From positions 195,214 through 259,213 of the forward strand of contig MOYE01000003.1 of NCBI GenBank assembly GCA_001899335.1: DNA of 64,000 nucleotides. Direction: 5' to 3'. Under the pieces are notes generated by a model. It was not told the DNA's origin, did no database searches, and saw only the letters and a list, made by a program, of their open reading frames with translations. Source of the stretch: Candidatus Gastranaerophilus phascolarcticola. Its GTDB lineage: Bacteria > Cyanobacteriota > Vampirovibrionia > Gastranaerophilales > Gastranaerophilaceae. Positions within the stretch are counted from its first letter, which is position 1, and each line of letters starts with the position of its first letter. The position numbers were made by a program, and so were the translations under genes. Positions 10,669 through 20,800 of the stretch are shown one piece after another.

Positions 10669-11819
10669 ATCTTTTTTAAAATTTCTTTTGCGATATTTTC
10701 TTTTGAAGTTTTCTCAATTTTTTCGATTCCGCCGTCGGAGCTCAAAATATGGACTTCATTTTCGTCGCTGCCAAATCCGATATCTTTACGTGAAATATCG
10801 TTTGCTATTAAGTAGTCGCAGCCTTTTTTTGTAATTTTTTCTTTGGCATTAGCGAGAAGATTTTCGCTTTCTGCACAAAAACCAACGATTATTGCGGAAT
10901 GCTCTGTTTCGCAGATTGATTTTAAAATGTCGGGATTTTTAACGAGTGTTAGCGTTATTTCATCAGTTCCGTCAACTTTTTTGAGCTTTTGCCGTGCAAT
11001 ATCTTTTACTCTGTAATCAGCTACTGCAGCAGCCATAAAAACGGCGTCTTGTGCGGGAAGATTTTTGAGAACAACATTTTGCATTTCTTCTGCGGATTTA
11101 ACCATAATAGCGTTTTCATGTGCCACTGTTGAGACAAGTGTGACGTCAGCGCCAAGGTCATGTGCAGCTTTGGCAAGCGCAAAACCCATTTTACCTGAGG
11201 AGTAGTTGGAAATATATCTTACAGGGTCGATTTCTTCAATTGTTCCGCCTGCTGTTATAAGAATTTTTTTGCCCTTAAGCGGCAAGTCAACTGTCGCGTT
11301 AAAAATCGTTTCTAAGTCACTCAAGCGTCCTTTGCCTTCATAACCGCAAGCAAGGAAACCGCTTTCAGGTTCAATTATTTTATAATTAAGTCCTGAAAGT
11401 TTTTTTAAGTTTTCCTGAATAATTTTGTTTTCCCACATATTGCAGTTCATTGCAGGGGCAAGATAGATTGTTTTTGTGTAAGCACAGGCAACAGAGGTCA
11501 AAAGATTATCACAAATTCCGTTTGCCAGTTTTGAAATCGTGTTAGCCGTTGCGGGCGCAATTACAAAAATATCAGCCTCATCAGCAAGCGAAATGTGTTC
11601 CGGTTTGTAATCTTCAACATCAAATTCGTCTACCGCAACATTGTTTTGAGAAAGGTTTTGCAGCGTTAGTTTAGTGACAAAGTTTAGGGCGTTGGGTGTA
11701 GCTATAACCTTAACGTTAGCACCTGCGCGTTTGTACATACGTATAAGCTCACAAACTTTATACGCTGCAATGCCGCCGGTTATGCCGACAAGAATAGTTT
11801 TTCCATTCAAATTATACAT
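10647..11819 (-). CDS. coaBC: Bifunctional phosphopantothenoylcysteine decarboxylase/phosphopantothenate-cysteine ligase
   Basis: VGITGGIAAYK, APAMNCNMWEN, ITAGGTIEEIDPVRYISNYSSGKMG. Confidence 0.97.
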   Translation of the reverse strand: MYNLNGKTILVGITGGIAAYKVCELIRMYKRAGANVKVIATPNALNFVTKLTLQNLSQNNVAVDEFDVEDYKPEHISLADEADIFVIAPATANTISKLANGICDNLLTSVACAYTKTIYLAPAMNCNMWENKIIQENLKKLSGLNYKIIEPESGFLACGYEGKGRLSDLETIFNATVDLPLKGKKILITAGGTIEEIDPVRYISNYSSGKMGFALAKAAHDLGADVTLVSTVAHENAIMVKSAEEMQNVVLKNLPAQDAVFMAAAVADYRVKDIARQKLKKVDGTDEITLTLVKNPDILKSICETEHSAIIVGFCAESENLLANAKEKITKKGCDYLIANDISRKDIGFGSDENEVHILSSDGGIEKIEKTSKENIAKEILKKIWLTNTK

Positions 11820-12375
11820 TTGACGCCTCGTCTTTTATAATTTTTTCAAGTTCGGCGATAGCCCTGTCAACCTCATCGTTAACAATTACATAATCATATT
11901 TTTTTGAACGCTCAATTTCTGCGCGTACTTCGCTAAGACGTTTTTGAATGGTTTCTTCGTCCTCTGTATGGCGGTTTCTAAGACGGTGCTCGAGCTCTTC
12001 AAAACTTGGCGGAGCTATAAAAATCAAAACCGCGTCTGGCATTTGGTCTTTAACTTTTAATGCACCAATTGTCTCAAGCTCTAGAATCAAGTCTTTGCCG
12101 TTATTCAGACATTTTTCAACAAAAGCGCGTTTTGTGCCGTAAAGGTTTTGTGCAAATTCTGCCCATTCTAAAAATTCGTCATTTTGAACGCTTTTTTCAA
12201 ATTCTTCACGAGTAAGATAAAAATAATTTACACCTTCGGTTTCATCGGGGCGCATTTTGCGTGTCGTACACGAAATCGAAAGGCTATAAGAGGGATTTCG
12301 TTTCAGAAACCCGCTGATAACAGTGCCTTTACCTACACCTGACGAACCGGATAATACAAATAATTTTTTCTTCAT
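11812..12375 (-). CDS. gmk: Guanylate kinase
   Basis: VLSGSSGVGKGTVI, SCTTRKMRPDETEGVNYFYLT; ATG at 12375. Confidence 0.97.
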   Translation of the reverse strand: MKKKLFVLSGSSGVGKGTVISGFLKRNPSYSLSISCTTRKMRPDETEGVNYFYLTREEFEKSVQNDEFLEWAEFAQNLYGTKRAFVEKCLNNGKDLILELETIGALKVKDQMPDAVLIFIAPPSFEELEHRLRNRHTEDEETIQKRLSEVRAEIERSKKYDYVIVNDEVDRAIAELEKIIKDEASNV

Positions 12376-12392
12376 AGTATACTCATTATACA

Positions 12393-13499
12393 ATGAATAT
12401 TTTAAAAGAAAAAGATTTATATAATTTTTTGAGAAATCTTAATATGAAGACGGGGTTAAAAGAGACTTTGACCTATATGACGGATTTTTTGCGAATCGGA
12501 GCGGACGCAGCATGGGTGTTGCTGCTCAATCCTAAAACAAATAAGCCGCTTATAAGAGTAGGTTCCAAAAATCATGCCCGGGCTGCTCAAATAAATAAAC
12601 TTGTAATTGATTACTTTGCCAATGGTTTTGAACAGGATGATATTTTGGAATTTATTAGTTCTATTTCTGATAAAGATCTTGTTATTGAACCGGTTATTTT
12701 TGCGGGAAATCTTCAAGGAATTTTGGGCGTTATCGGGCAGGATAAGGATTTTGTACAACTTGTTTTGGAGTGTGCGTGTCAAAAACTTGAAAACTTTTCG
12801 CTTAAAGAAGAGAATGAACGTACTTTTAAAGAAAGAATGGAGTTTTTGGCAAGTATTTCCCATGAGTTCAAAACCCCGCTCAATTCAATTATCGGGTTTT
12901 CAGACATTATGCAGGCAAAAAATAGAAATCCTGATTTAGAAAAATATATCAAAAATATTTCTAATTCTTCCAAATTTCTACTCGGTCTGATTTTGGATGT
13001 ACTGGACTTATCGCGTTCGCAAAGCCGGCAAATGGAGCTGCAATACGAAACTTTCTCGCCTAAACGGGTAATCCTTGAAACTCTTGATTCTTTGGAAAAT
13101 CAGCTGCGTGAGAAAAATATTGAAGTTCGATATACGCTTATGGAAATGCAAATTTCTGCGGATTTAAGGCGTTTTAGGCAGCTGGTGTTAAATCTTATTA
13201 GTAATGCGATAAAATTTAATAAACTCAACGGGAAAATCACTATAGTTTCTTATCAGAATGAGAAAGGTGAATTTGTCTTTGAGATTAAAGATTCAGGTGA
13301 TGGAATAAGCAAAAAGGATTACGCAAAGATTTTTAAGTTCTTCTCGCAGGTAAATCAGGACCAGCTTAAACGCCAGCAGGGTTCAGGCGTAGGGTTATTT
13401 TTGTGCAAAACAATTGTTGATGCACACAAAGGACATATTGATTTCAAATCCCGTCTGCATTATGGAAGTACGTTTTGGTTTAGGCTTCCTGCACATTGA
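12393..13499 (+). CDS. Sensor histidine kinase (GAF-like N-terminus, HisKA, HATPase_c), orphan
   Basis: ASISHEFKTPLNSIIGF H-box; NLISNAIKFN N-box; DSGDGI; GSGVGLFLCK. Confidence 0.95.
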   Translation: MNILKEKDLYNFLRNLNMKTGLKETLTYMTDFLRIGADAAWVLLLNPKTNKPLIRVGSKNHARAAQINKLVIDYFANGFEQDDILEFISSISDKDLVIEPVIFAGNLQGILGVIGQDKDFVQLVLECACQKLENFSLKEENERTFKERMEFLASISHEFKTPLNSIIGFSDIMQAKNRNPDLEKYIKNISNSSKFLLGLILDVLDLSRSQSRQMELQYETFSPKRVILETLDSLENQLREKNIEVRYTLMEMQISADLRRFRQLVLNLISNAIKFNKLNGKITIVSYQNEKGEFVFEIKDSGDGISKKDYAKIFKFFSQVNQDQLKRQQGSGVGLFLCKTIVDAHKGHIDFKSRLHYGSTFWFRLPAH

Positions 13500-14371
13500 A
13501 GCCTTTCCAAAAAGAGTTTTGCTGCAGGTGAGAATACTTGATTCTTTTTCCACACTATATCTAAACCAGAGTCTAACCTAGGGCTTAGGGGGCGGAAACA
13601 AATTTTACTGTTTTGGGAAGTATTGGCAAGTTTATCAAGTGTTACCGCACATCCTACACCGGTTTCGACCATTATTGCGGCGTTGTATATCAAATTATAT
13701 GTCGCAGTGATGTTTAATTGGTCAAACTTATCGCCAAACCAGTCCAAAAAACCGCTATCCTTGGAATATTTTGGTGACATTTGACGCGAGGCAAGAAGCG
13801 GCACACCCATTAAATCCTCAAGTTTTATTTCACTTTTTTCTGCAAGAGGATTGTCTTTGCGCATGAGTAGTCCCCAAATGTCTTTCTCTGGCATTGGAAT
13901 ATAATCATATTTTGACAGGTCAATTGGCTGTATTAATACACCAAAATCTAAAAGTCCTCTGTCAAGTTTCTCTGTTACATCCTCTGCATTGCCGCTATAA
14001 ATATGAAATTTTATCTTTGGATACTCCGCTTGTAGCTCTTTTATAACTTTTGCAATATATTTAAAAGCATCGCTTTCCCCGCCGCCAATATAAATATCTC
14101 CGCTGACTGTTTCGCTTATTGATTGAAATTCTGCCTCGGTTTTCTCAACCATTTCAATAATTTCTTCAGCCCTCTTTCTTAGGATTAAACCCTCTGGCGT
14201 AAGTGAAATTTTGTATTTACCGCGAATTAAAAGTTTTTGCCCGAGTTCTTTCTCAAGTTCCTGTAGCTGACGCGTAAGCGTAGGCTGTGTTAAATGAAGA
14301 GAATTAGCCGCACCTGTTATGCTTCCTTCTCTTGCTACAGCTAAAAAATATTTCAAAACTCTTATTTCCAT
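13460..14371 (-). CDS. LysR-family transcriptional regulator (paralog 2)
   Basis: MEIRVLKYFLAVAREGSITGAANSLHLTQPTLTRQLQELEKELG; clear paralog of the 8920 gene. Confidence 0.95.
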   Translation of the reverse strand: MEIRVLKYFLAVAREGSITGAANSLHLTQPTLTRQLQELEKELGQKLLIRGKYKISLTPEGLILRKRAEEIIEMVEKTEAEFQSISETVSGDIYIGGGESDAFKYIAKVIKELQAEYPKIKFHIYSGNAEDVTEKLDRGLLDFGVLIQPIDLSKYDYIPMPEKDIWGLLMRKDNPLAEKSEIKLEDLMGVPLLASRQMSPKYSKDSGFLDWFGDKFDQLNITATYNLIYNAAIMVETGVGCAVTLDKLANTSQNSKICFRPLSPRLDSGLDIVWKKNQVFSPAAKLFLERLQCAGSLNQNVLP

Positions 14372-14377
14372 ATTACA

Positions 14378-14406
14378 ATAATAATTATTTTAATTATGCC
14401 TGTCAA
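14378..14406 (-). promoter_or_regulatory. Promoter TTGACA-N17-TATTAT, 6 nt before the LysR-2 ATG
   Basis: Minus strand: -35 at 14406-14401, -10 at 14383-14378, ATG at 14371. Confidence 0.75.
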
Positions 14407-14461
14407 GCATTTTTAGTTATTTAATATAAGTATTTGCTATTTTTTAAAAATCGTAAATAAT
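14398..14461. promoter_or_regulatory. Conserved intergenic block, copy 2, between LysR-2 and alpha/beta hydrolase genes
   Basis: Reverse complement ATTATTTACGATTTTTAAAAAATAGCAAATACTTATATT...AATGCTTGACAGGC matches 8829-8893. Confidence 0.85.
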
Positions 14462-14470
14462 AAATATATT

Positions 14471-15331
14471 ATGGAAATAATTAGAGTAATTACAAATAGA
14501 GGTTTAGAACTTAAAGGCGCAATGTGGGGCGATGCGTCAATGGAAGCCGTTGTCATTATGATGAGCGGAATTTGTTCAAATGTTTTTCAGAATGACTTGC
14601 TGCCGGCAACCGCTGAACTTTTGAGCAAAAATAATATTGCTTTTATTGCAGGACACGCAATGGATGCGTTTTCTTGTATTGCATATTCGGATTTTTCTAC
14701 CGGCAAACAGAAAAATACAGGTGTTGTTTTTGATGACTTCAGTGTTGTTTACGAAGATGTCGAAAGTTACGTAAAATATGCGCGTGAACTTGGGTTTAAA
14801 AAGATAATTCTTGCCGGTCATTCACTTGGTTCAAATAAAATTATTAATTATTTGGGTAATACGTCCGATGATTATGTGGACTACTTTATTGTCAGCGCGC
14901 CCGTTGATTTGGTTCATTGGTTTGACGTTATGCCAAATGTAAAAGAATGCCTTAATCTTGCGCAAAAATTTGTAGATGAGGGCAGGGGAAAGGATATTTT
15001 GCCGTTTATGTTTGGCGGATTCTCACCGATGTGTGCAGAAACAGCTTTGAATTTTTACAATGCTTATAATCTTAAAAACTGTCCTGTTATATCAGGAGAT
15101 GGCGAAACCGTTTCTCTCGGAGCAATTAAACCAAAGGGTTCATTTGTTATCGGCAGCAAAGACAGTCTAACAAACGGTGATGCTAAAGGGTTTATGGAAA
15201 AAATTAACTCTTACTGTAAGCGTCCTGAAGAAAACAAGATAATAGTTGTACCTGATGCGTCGCATATCTTCTATGGGAAACATGCTGAATACGCGAAAGT
15301 TATACTTGAAGTAGTGAAAGGAGTTTTATGA
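14471..15331 (+). CDS. Alpha/beta hydrolase (serine hydrolase-like)
   Basis: ILAGHSLGSNKIINYLG nucleophile elbow; VPDASHIFYGKH C-terminal His region. Confidence 0.88.
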   Translation: MEIIRVITNRGLELKGAMWGDASMEAVVIMMSGICSNVFQNDLLPATAELLSKNNIAFIAGHAMDAFSCIAYSDFSTGKQKNTGVVFDDFSVVYEDVESYVKYARELGFKKIILAGHSLGSNKIINYLGNTSDDYVDYFIVSAPVDLVHWFDVMPNVKECLNLAQKFVDEGRGKDILPFMFGGFSPMCAETALNFYNAYNLKNCPVISGDGETVSLGAIKPKGSFVIGSKDSLTNGDAKGFMEKINSYCKRPEENKIIVVPDASHIFYGKHAEYAKVILEVVKGVL

Positions 15332-16347
15332 GACTGATATTCAAATGTCTGATATTATTTTTAGTTTTAGTTACAGGAGGTTGTCTTATGAGTGAAGCCA
15401 AAAATTGGGATAAAGTTTTTCCTAAAAGTGAAAATGTAAATATCGAAAAAGTTACTTTCAAAAATCGTTACGGTATTACTTTGACAGGTGATTTATATAT
15501 TCCCAAAAGTACCGTTGGGAAACTTCCGGCAATAGCGGTTTCAGGACCATTCGGAGCAGTCAAAGAGCAAGCCTCCGGACTCTATGCGCAAACTATGGCA
15601 GAAAAAGGTTATATTACATTGGCGTTTGACCCGTCTTATACCGGAGAAAGCAAAGGTGAACCAAGACATGTCGCAAGCCCTGATATAAACACGGAGGACT
15701 TTTCAGCGGCAGTTGACTATTTAAGTACCAGAGAAGATGTTGACTCTGATAAAATTGGTATTATAGGCATTTGCGGGTTTGGGGGTTTCGCGCTTAACGC
15801 TGCGGCTATGGATACAAGAGTGAAAGCAACAGTAACTTCTACAATGTACGATATGTCACGCGTAAATGCTAACGGATATTTTGATTCAATGGATGAAAAA
15901 GCACGTTATGAACAAAGAGTGGTTTTAAATAAACAAAGAACTGATGACTTTAGAAACGGCACTTATGCACCGGCTCCAGGGCTTCCTGATAAGTTGACCG
16001 GTGACGAGCCTCAATTTGTAAAAGATTACTATGATTATTACAAAACAGAAAAAGGTTTCCACGCCCGTTCGATTAATTCCAATGGTCATTGGAACATGAC
16101 TTCGGCATTGTCATTTCTGAATATGCCAATCCTAGCATATTCGAGCGAAATCCAAAGTGCTGTATTGATTGTTCATGGTGAAAATGCGCACAGCAGATAT
16201 TTCTCCGAAGATGCATTCAAAAAATTAAAAGGAGAGAATAAAGAGTTATTAATTGTTGATGGCGCGAACCATACGGACTTATATTACAATTTGGATAAAA
16301 TACCGTTTGATAAAATTGGCAAATTTTTTGATAAATATTTGAAATAA
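15328..16347 (+). CDS. Alpha/beta hydrolase, dienelactone hydrolase/YcjY-like, N-terminal hydrophobic signal
   Basis: FDPSYTGESKGEPRH, GIIGICGFGGFALNAA, VDGANHTDLY; ATGA overlap with the upstream gene. Confidence 0.9.
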   Translation: MRLIFKCLILFLVLVTGGCLMSEAKNWDKVFPKSENVNIEKVTFKNRYGITLTGDLYIPKSTVGKLPAIAVSGPFGAVKEQASGLYAQTMAEKGYITLAFDPSYTGESKGEPRHVASPDINTEDFSAAVDYLSTREDVDSDKIGIIGICGFGGFALNAAAMDTRVKATVTSTMYDMSRVNANGYFDSMDEKARYEQRVVLNKQRTDDFRNGTYAPAPGLPDKLTGDEPQFVKDYYDYYKTEKGFHARSINSNGHWNMTSALSFLNMPILAYSSEIQSAVLIVHGENAHSRYFSEDAFKKLKGENKELLIVDGANHTDLYYNLDKIPFDKIGKFFDKYLK

Positions 16348-16372
16348 AAAACGGGGCGTTTGCCCCGTTTTT
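16347..16372. terminator. Bidirectional terminator AAAAACGGGGC-GTTT-GCCCCGTTTTT
   Basis: 11-bp perfect stem with A/T tracts between convergent genes. Confidence 0.9.
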
Positions 16373-17810
16373 ATAATAAAGATTTATATAAATTTAAGTA
16401 TTCAGCGGCGCTTTTCTTCCACGAGAAATCTGCTTCCATTGCTGATTTACGCATTGCGTTGAATACGTATTTATCTTGATATACCCACATCGCAGTTTTA
16501 ATAGCATTCAGCATATCCCAACCATTATAACCCCAGAATTTGAAACCTGTTGAATTATCAAGCGGATATCCCACAACTGTGTCTTCCAAGCCTCCGGTTG
16601 CTCTTACAACCGGCAATGAACCGTATCGCATAGCGATTAACTGGCTCAATCCGCAAGGTTCAAATTTTGACGGCATTAAGAAGAAGTCACTTCCGGCGTA
16701 AATCAGGTTCGCAAGTTTTGCATCATAACCTACATAACATCTGATGTTTGCACTGTTGTTTGAAAGCCAAATAAATAAGTTTTCATACGCGCTGTCACCG
16801 CTTCCGAGGAATACAAAATCCGCGTCAAGGTTTTTAAGCTCGTTTTCCATATCACGGATTAAGTCAATACCTTTTTGGTCAACAAGTCTTGAAACAAACC
16901 CGAAAAGCGGACGGTCAGGGTTATATTGAAGCCCGAAGTATTCGCACAGAGCTTTTTTATTCTCTTCTTTTTTATCCAGAGATTTAACATCGTAATTTTT
17001 AGCGATACATTTATCTTTTTTCGGGTTAAATACATCGTAGTCGATACCGTTTAGGATGCCCGCTATTTTATGTGTGCAGCCCCTTAGCGTGTAATCCATT
17101 CCCTCTCCGTATTCGGAGGTAAGAATTTCACGTGCATAGTTTGGCGAAACTACAAGGATTTTATCGGAGTAGTTAATTGCACCTTTCATCCAGTTAACGC
17201 GTTCATAGTGCTCGCAGCCCCATTCATTATAAACGATGTCTTTGCGCATATTCGCAAAATCAATGATATCGTCAAGCCAAATTCCCTGATATGCAAGGTT
17301 ATGTATTTCAAAAACGCATTTTGTGTTTGACCAAAATTCATCAAATTTATAGTTACTGTGCAGGTATAGTGGCAGCATCGCAGTATGCCAATCATTTGTG
17401 TGAATAATATCTGCGCGGAAGTTTAATTGTTTTGCGTATTCCATAACAGCAAGCGAAAACGCAACGTATCTTTCGTGTTCGTAGCGTGTGTCAAGCCATT
17501 TTGGATAAACTTCGTGAAAACAAGAGAAATACCAATCGTTTTTGACAAAAAATACATTGATATCGGTTCCTGGTAGTTTACCCATAAAAAGGTTGAACTT
17601 TTGCGGCTGCCAGCCGAAGGTTATCCAAAGGTCTGAATTAGGAAGTTCTTTGATATCGTATTTTTCTTTATCAATAAACCCGTGAAGAGGAGTAAACATA
17701 GCGATTTCTGCGTCTTTTTCAAGATATTTGGGCAAACTTCCCATAACGTCAGCTAATCCGCCGGCTTTTGAAAACGGCGCAATTTCGTTAGATGCAAATA
17801 ATATTTTCAT
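16371..17810 (-). CDS. glgA: Glycogen synthase (GT5)
   Basis: MKILFASNEIAPFSKAGGLADVMGSLP; NGIDYDVFNP; PSKFEPCGLSQLIAMRYG; RBS GGAGAGGGAA. Confidence 0.97.
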   Translation of the reverse strand: MKILFASNEIAPFSKAGGLADVMGSLPKYLEKDAEIAMFTPLHGFIDKEKYDIKELPNSDLWITFGWQPQKFNLFMGKLPGTDINVFFVKNDWYFSCFHEVYPKWLDTRYEHERYVAFSLAVMEYAKQLNFRADIIHTNDWHTAMLPLYLHSNYKFDEFWSNTKCVFEIHNLAYQGIWLDDIIDFANMRKDIVYNEWGCEHYERVNWMKGAINYSDKILVVSPNYAREILTSEYGEGMDYTLRGCTHKIAGILNGIDYDVFNPKKDKCIAKNYDVKSLDKKEENKKALCEYFGLQYNPDRPLFGFVSRLVDQKGIDLIRDMENELKNLDADFVFLGSGDSAYENLFIWLSNNSANIRCYVGYDAKLANLIYAGSDFFLMPSKFEPCGLSQLIAMRYGSLPVVRATGGLEDTVVGYPLDNSTGFKFWGYNGWDMLNAIKTAMWVYQDKYVFNAMRKSAMEADFSWKKSAAEYLNLYKSLL

Positions 17811-17829
17811 TTCCCTCTCCTTTCGAGCT

Positions 17830-20800
17830 TTATTCTTGTTCTTGCTGTTCTTCTGTTGCTTCTGCAAGACTTTCTAAAAACTCTCCTGTCTCTTCTGCTT
17901 CAAGGTCTATTGGTTCGCCGTTTTGAATTTTAGCCATAAGCTCGTCACTTATCTGAATACCATAGTTTTTCGGATCGACATCAAACGGGAAGAACATTTC
18001 GTGTTTTTGGGTTATAGACATTGCCTGTTCGATACAAAGCTGTGCTTTGTTGAGTTCTCTTCTAAACATAAACACTTTATAAAGATTATAATTTAATAAC
18101 ATAATTAACAATTCACTATGCAGTCTGTTTTTTTCAAGCTGGATAATTGAGTTGTTAATTACACCGTAAGCGACATCGTATTCTTTTTGTCTAATGTGGA
18201 TATTGCTCATAAAGTACCAGGCAAGAAGTTCAACGCCAGCCATGCCTTTGGCTTGGGCTGTGTTAATCACATCGTAAAGAATATGAGTTGCTTTTTCAAT
18301 TGAATTTATTCTTATGTAAGCGTTTGCAATAAACAAGTCGCAGATTGATTCAATTTTGTGGAGCATACAGTTTTTAGCGTTAATTTTTGCTCTGTAAATA
18401 TCTGTTGCGAACTTTTTCGGATCTTCAAAATTGAATGCGAACGCTGAAATTATGAATGAAATCGCTGGTGAGAACCTGTCGGTTGCAGCTATTTCTATTT
18501 CCGGAACTTCCTGTAACTTACCTTGTACCAATTGTTCCAAAATTACGAAGTATTGATATGATGACGGCAATTGTGGAAGGTCTTGTCTTACAAGTTCTAA
18601 GAATTGACCGACATTTCCGGCAAGCAGACAGATATTGCAAATTGCAATGTAACCGACTGTATCGTAGAGCATTGCTATAAAATCTGTACCCTCCATATCG
18701 TCAGGTTTTAACGTTTCGATATTTTCCGGTGTTACATATTCTAAAATTTTATATCCAATATCCAAACAATCTTTCAACGCTCCCAGGTTGAAGAGGATTA
18801 CGATATGCACCAATGACATAAGGAAGAAGTTTTTATCAAAATTCGGATTGTTCGGATCAATAGATGCGTTAGGCAGCAGCGAGAGAACTTTGTGCATAAG
18901 TTCAAGACACTTGTTGTAGTCGCCTTCTTGCAAGCCGGCTTTAATCATTTTGATACAAAGTTCAACAATTTTTTCTTTCTCGTCGAGACGTTCAAGGTTT
19001 TTAAGCGTATTTTCAGCAATTTCACTTGTTTTATCAGGAATAACCTCAAAAATATTGTTGGAAATCGCGTTGTACATTTGGTCCTTAAATTCATCCGCGT
19101 TCTCAACAAGGTTGTATTCCTCGTTCTGACTAACAAGGTCAATCATTCTTTGTGCACAGTTCAAATATGAGCAGAAATCGCCCAATGAAAGGTTAATATT
19201 CGCAAGTTGTTCCCATTGCTCAAACTCTGCCTTGTGGTCGCCTAAAAGGTTATACAGATATGCTTTTGTCGGGCTTGGAATATTTTCATCAAAAACTTTT
19301 TCAAATAATTCGCCCGCAACTTCTTTTAAGTAATCCTGGTTCATTGTTTCAAGAAGATTTTCTTTTAACAGGTTGTAATTCGGGAAGTAGAAACAGTTAT
19401 TATAATAATAAATATAACCCATTGCGGAAAGCCTGTTAATCAGGTCTTCACTGTTTTCATAGCCGAGTGAATCCATCGTTTTGACGTCAACACGGGTTCC
19501 TAAAAGCATCATTGATGCTAAGAATTTCAACATTTCTTTTTCGTCTTTCATCAAGTTGAGACGTCTAACCAAAAGTTTGTTTAATGAAGACGGAATAAGG
19601 ATAGTTTCAGCTTTTGCAAGTTTTAAACCGTCATCTGTAATCTTGATAACTTCAAGTTCCAAAAGGTATTGAAGCGCGAAATCAAGGAATAAAATACTTC
19701 CGCACGCGTATTTTGCAATACGTTGAAGATAAAAACTATCCAAAATGTTTTTGTACAAATCTTTATTATCCGCGATAATTTTTTCAAACGGTGTTGGTTT
19801 GAGAAGAATTTCGCAGTAGTAAGGCTTGCTAAGAAGGAAACTTGAATTTTTATGCAGTGAAAATTTCTTGTTATAAGAGATTAAATAGCTTATATCAAGT
19901 TCTTCAAAGACTTCCAAAACATGGCGCATAATGTCGAGTGAGCCGGCATCTATTTTTTCAAAGTCTTCAATAAAGATAAGACTGTTCGGAATTGCCTGCA
20001 AAAGGGAGGCAAAAATATCATAATATTTGAACCTTGTTTCTAAAACATCTTCATCATTGTGCTGATTTAGAGTAATTAAATCTCTAATAATCAGGTCAGG
20101 GTCGATGTTTTTAAACATCGTAAAGTCGTTAGTCGAAAATAGTTTTTGCGAAACCGTGTATTCAAAAATCGCGGCAACTAAATCTCTAAAGAAAGAATAC
20201 GGAGCGTATTTCATATCATCGTAGCAGGTTATGCTGATAATATTTTTGTAAAGCCCGAGGTTTTCAATTTCGTTAATGATTTTGAGTGAATACGGCTTGT
20301 AAATCTCGTCGGTTTTAATCGCTAAAATACCTTTCGGATAAGCCTGAAGCCTGTTAACCATGTGCAGAAGCACATCGGCATTTTCAATCCGCATAAATTC
20401 ACTCTGAACATCTTCCAACCCGATTGTTTCCATGTCATAAATCGCATCCGGATCTTTTTTAGCTTCCATTTTGCGCAATGCCTGACCGTCAATTTTGTCC
20501 TGCTCCATAAGCATGTTTTGAACAAAGTTTGGAATTTGTATTTCATCCGGTTCGTCATAAACATCCACGAGTTCTATTTTGTCTTTGACTTTTGCCTCGT
20601 AGAACATAACCATTTGTCCGTTAACCATAACGGAATCAAGTTGTTCAAAGTCATATTCGTTTTTCAATACATCATAAACAGATGAATCTGTGATTACCTG
20701 AAAAGCCGTTAAAATTTGTTCTTCCGGAGAAAGTTTGTCGTGGTTAACGAAACTTACGTTAAAATCAGATTTAACAGAGCGCGGATTGTCTGAAGTTTCT

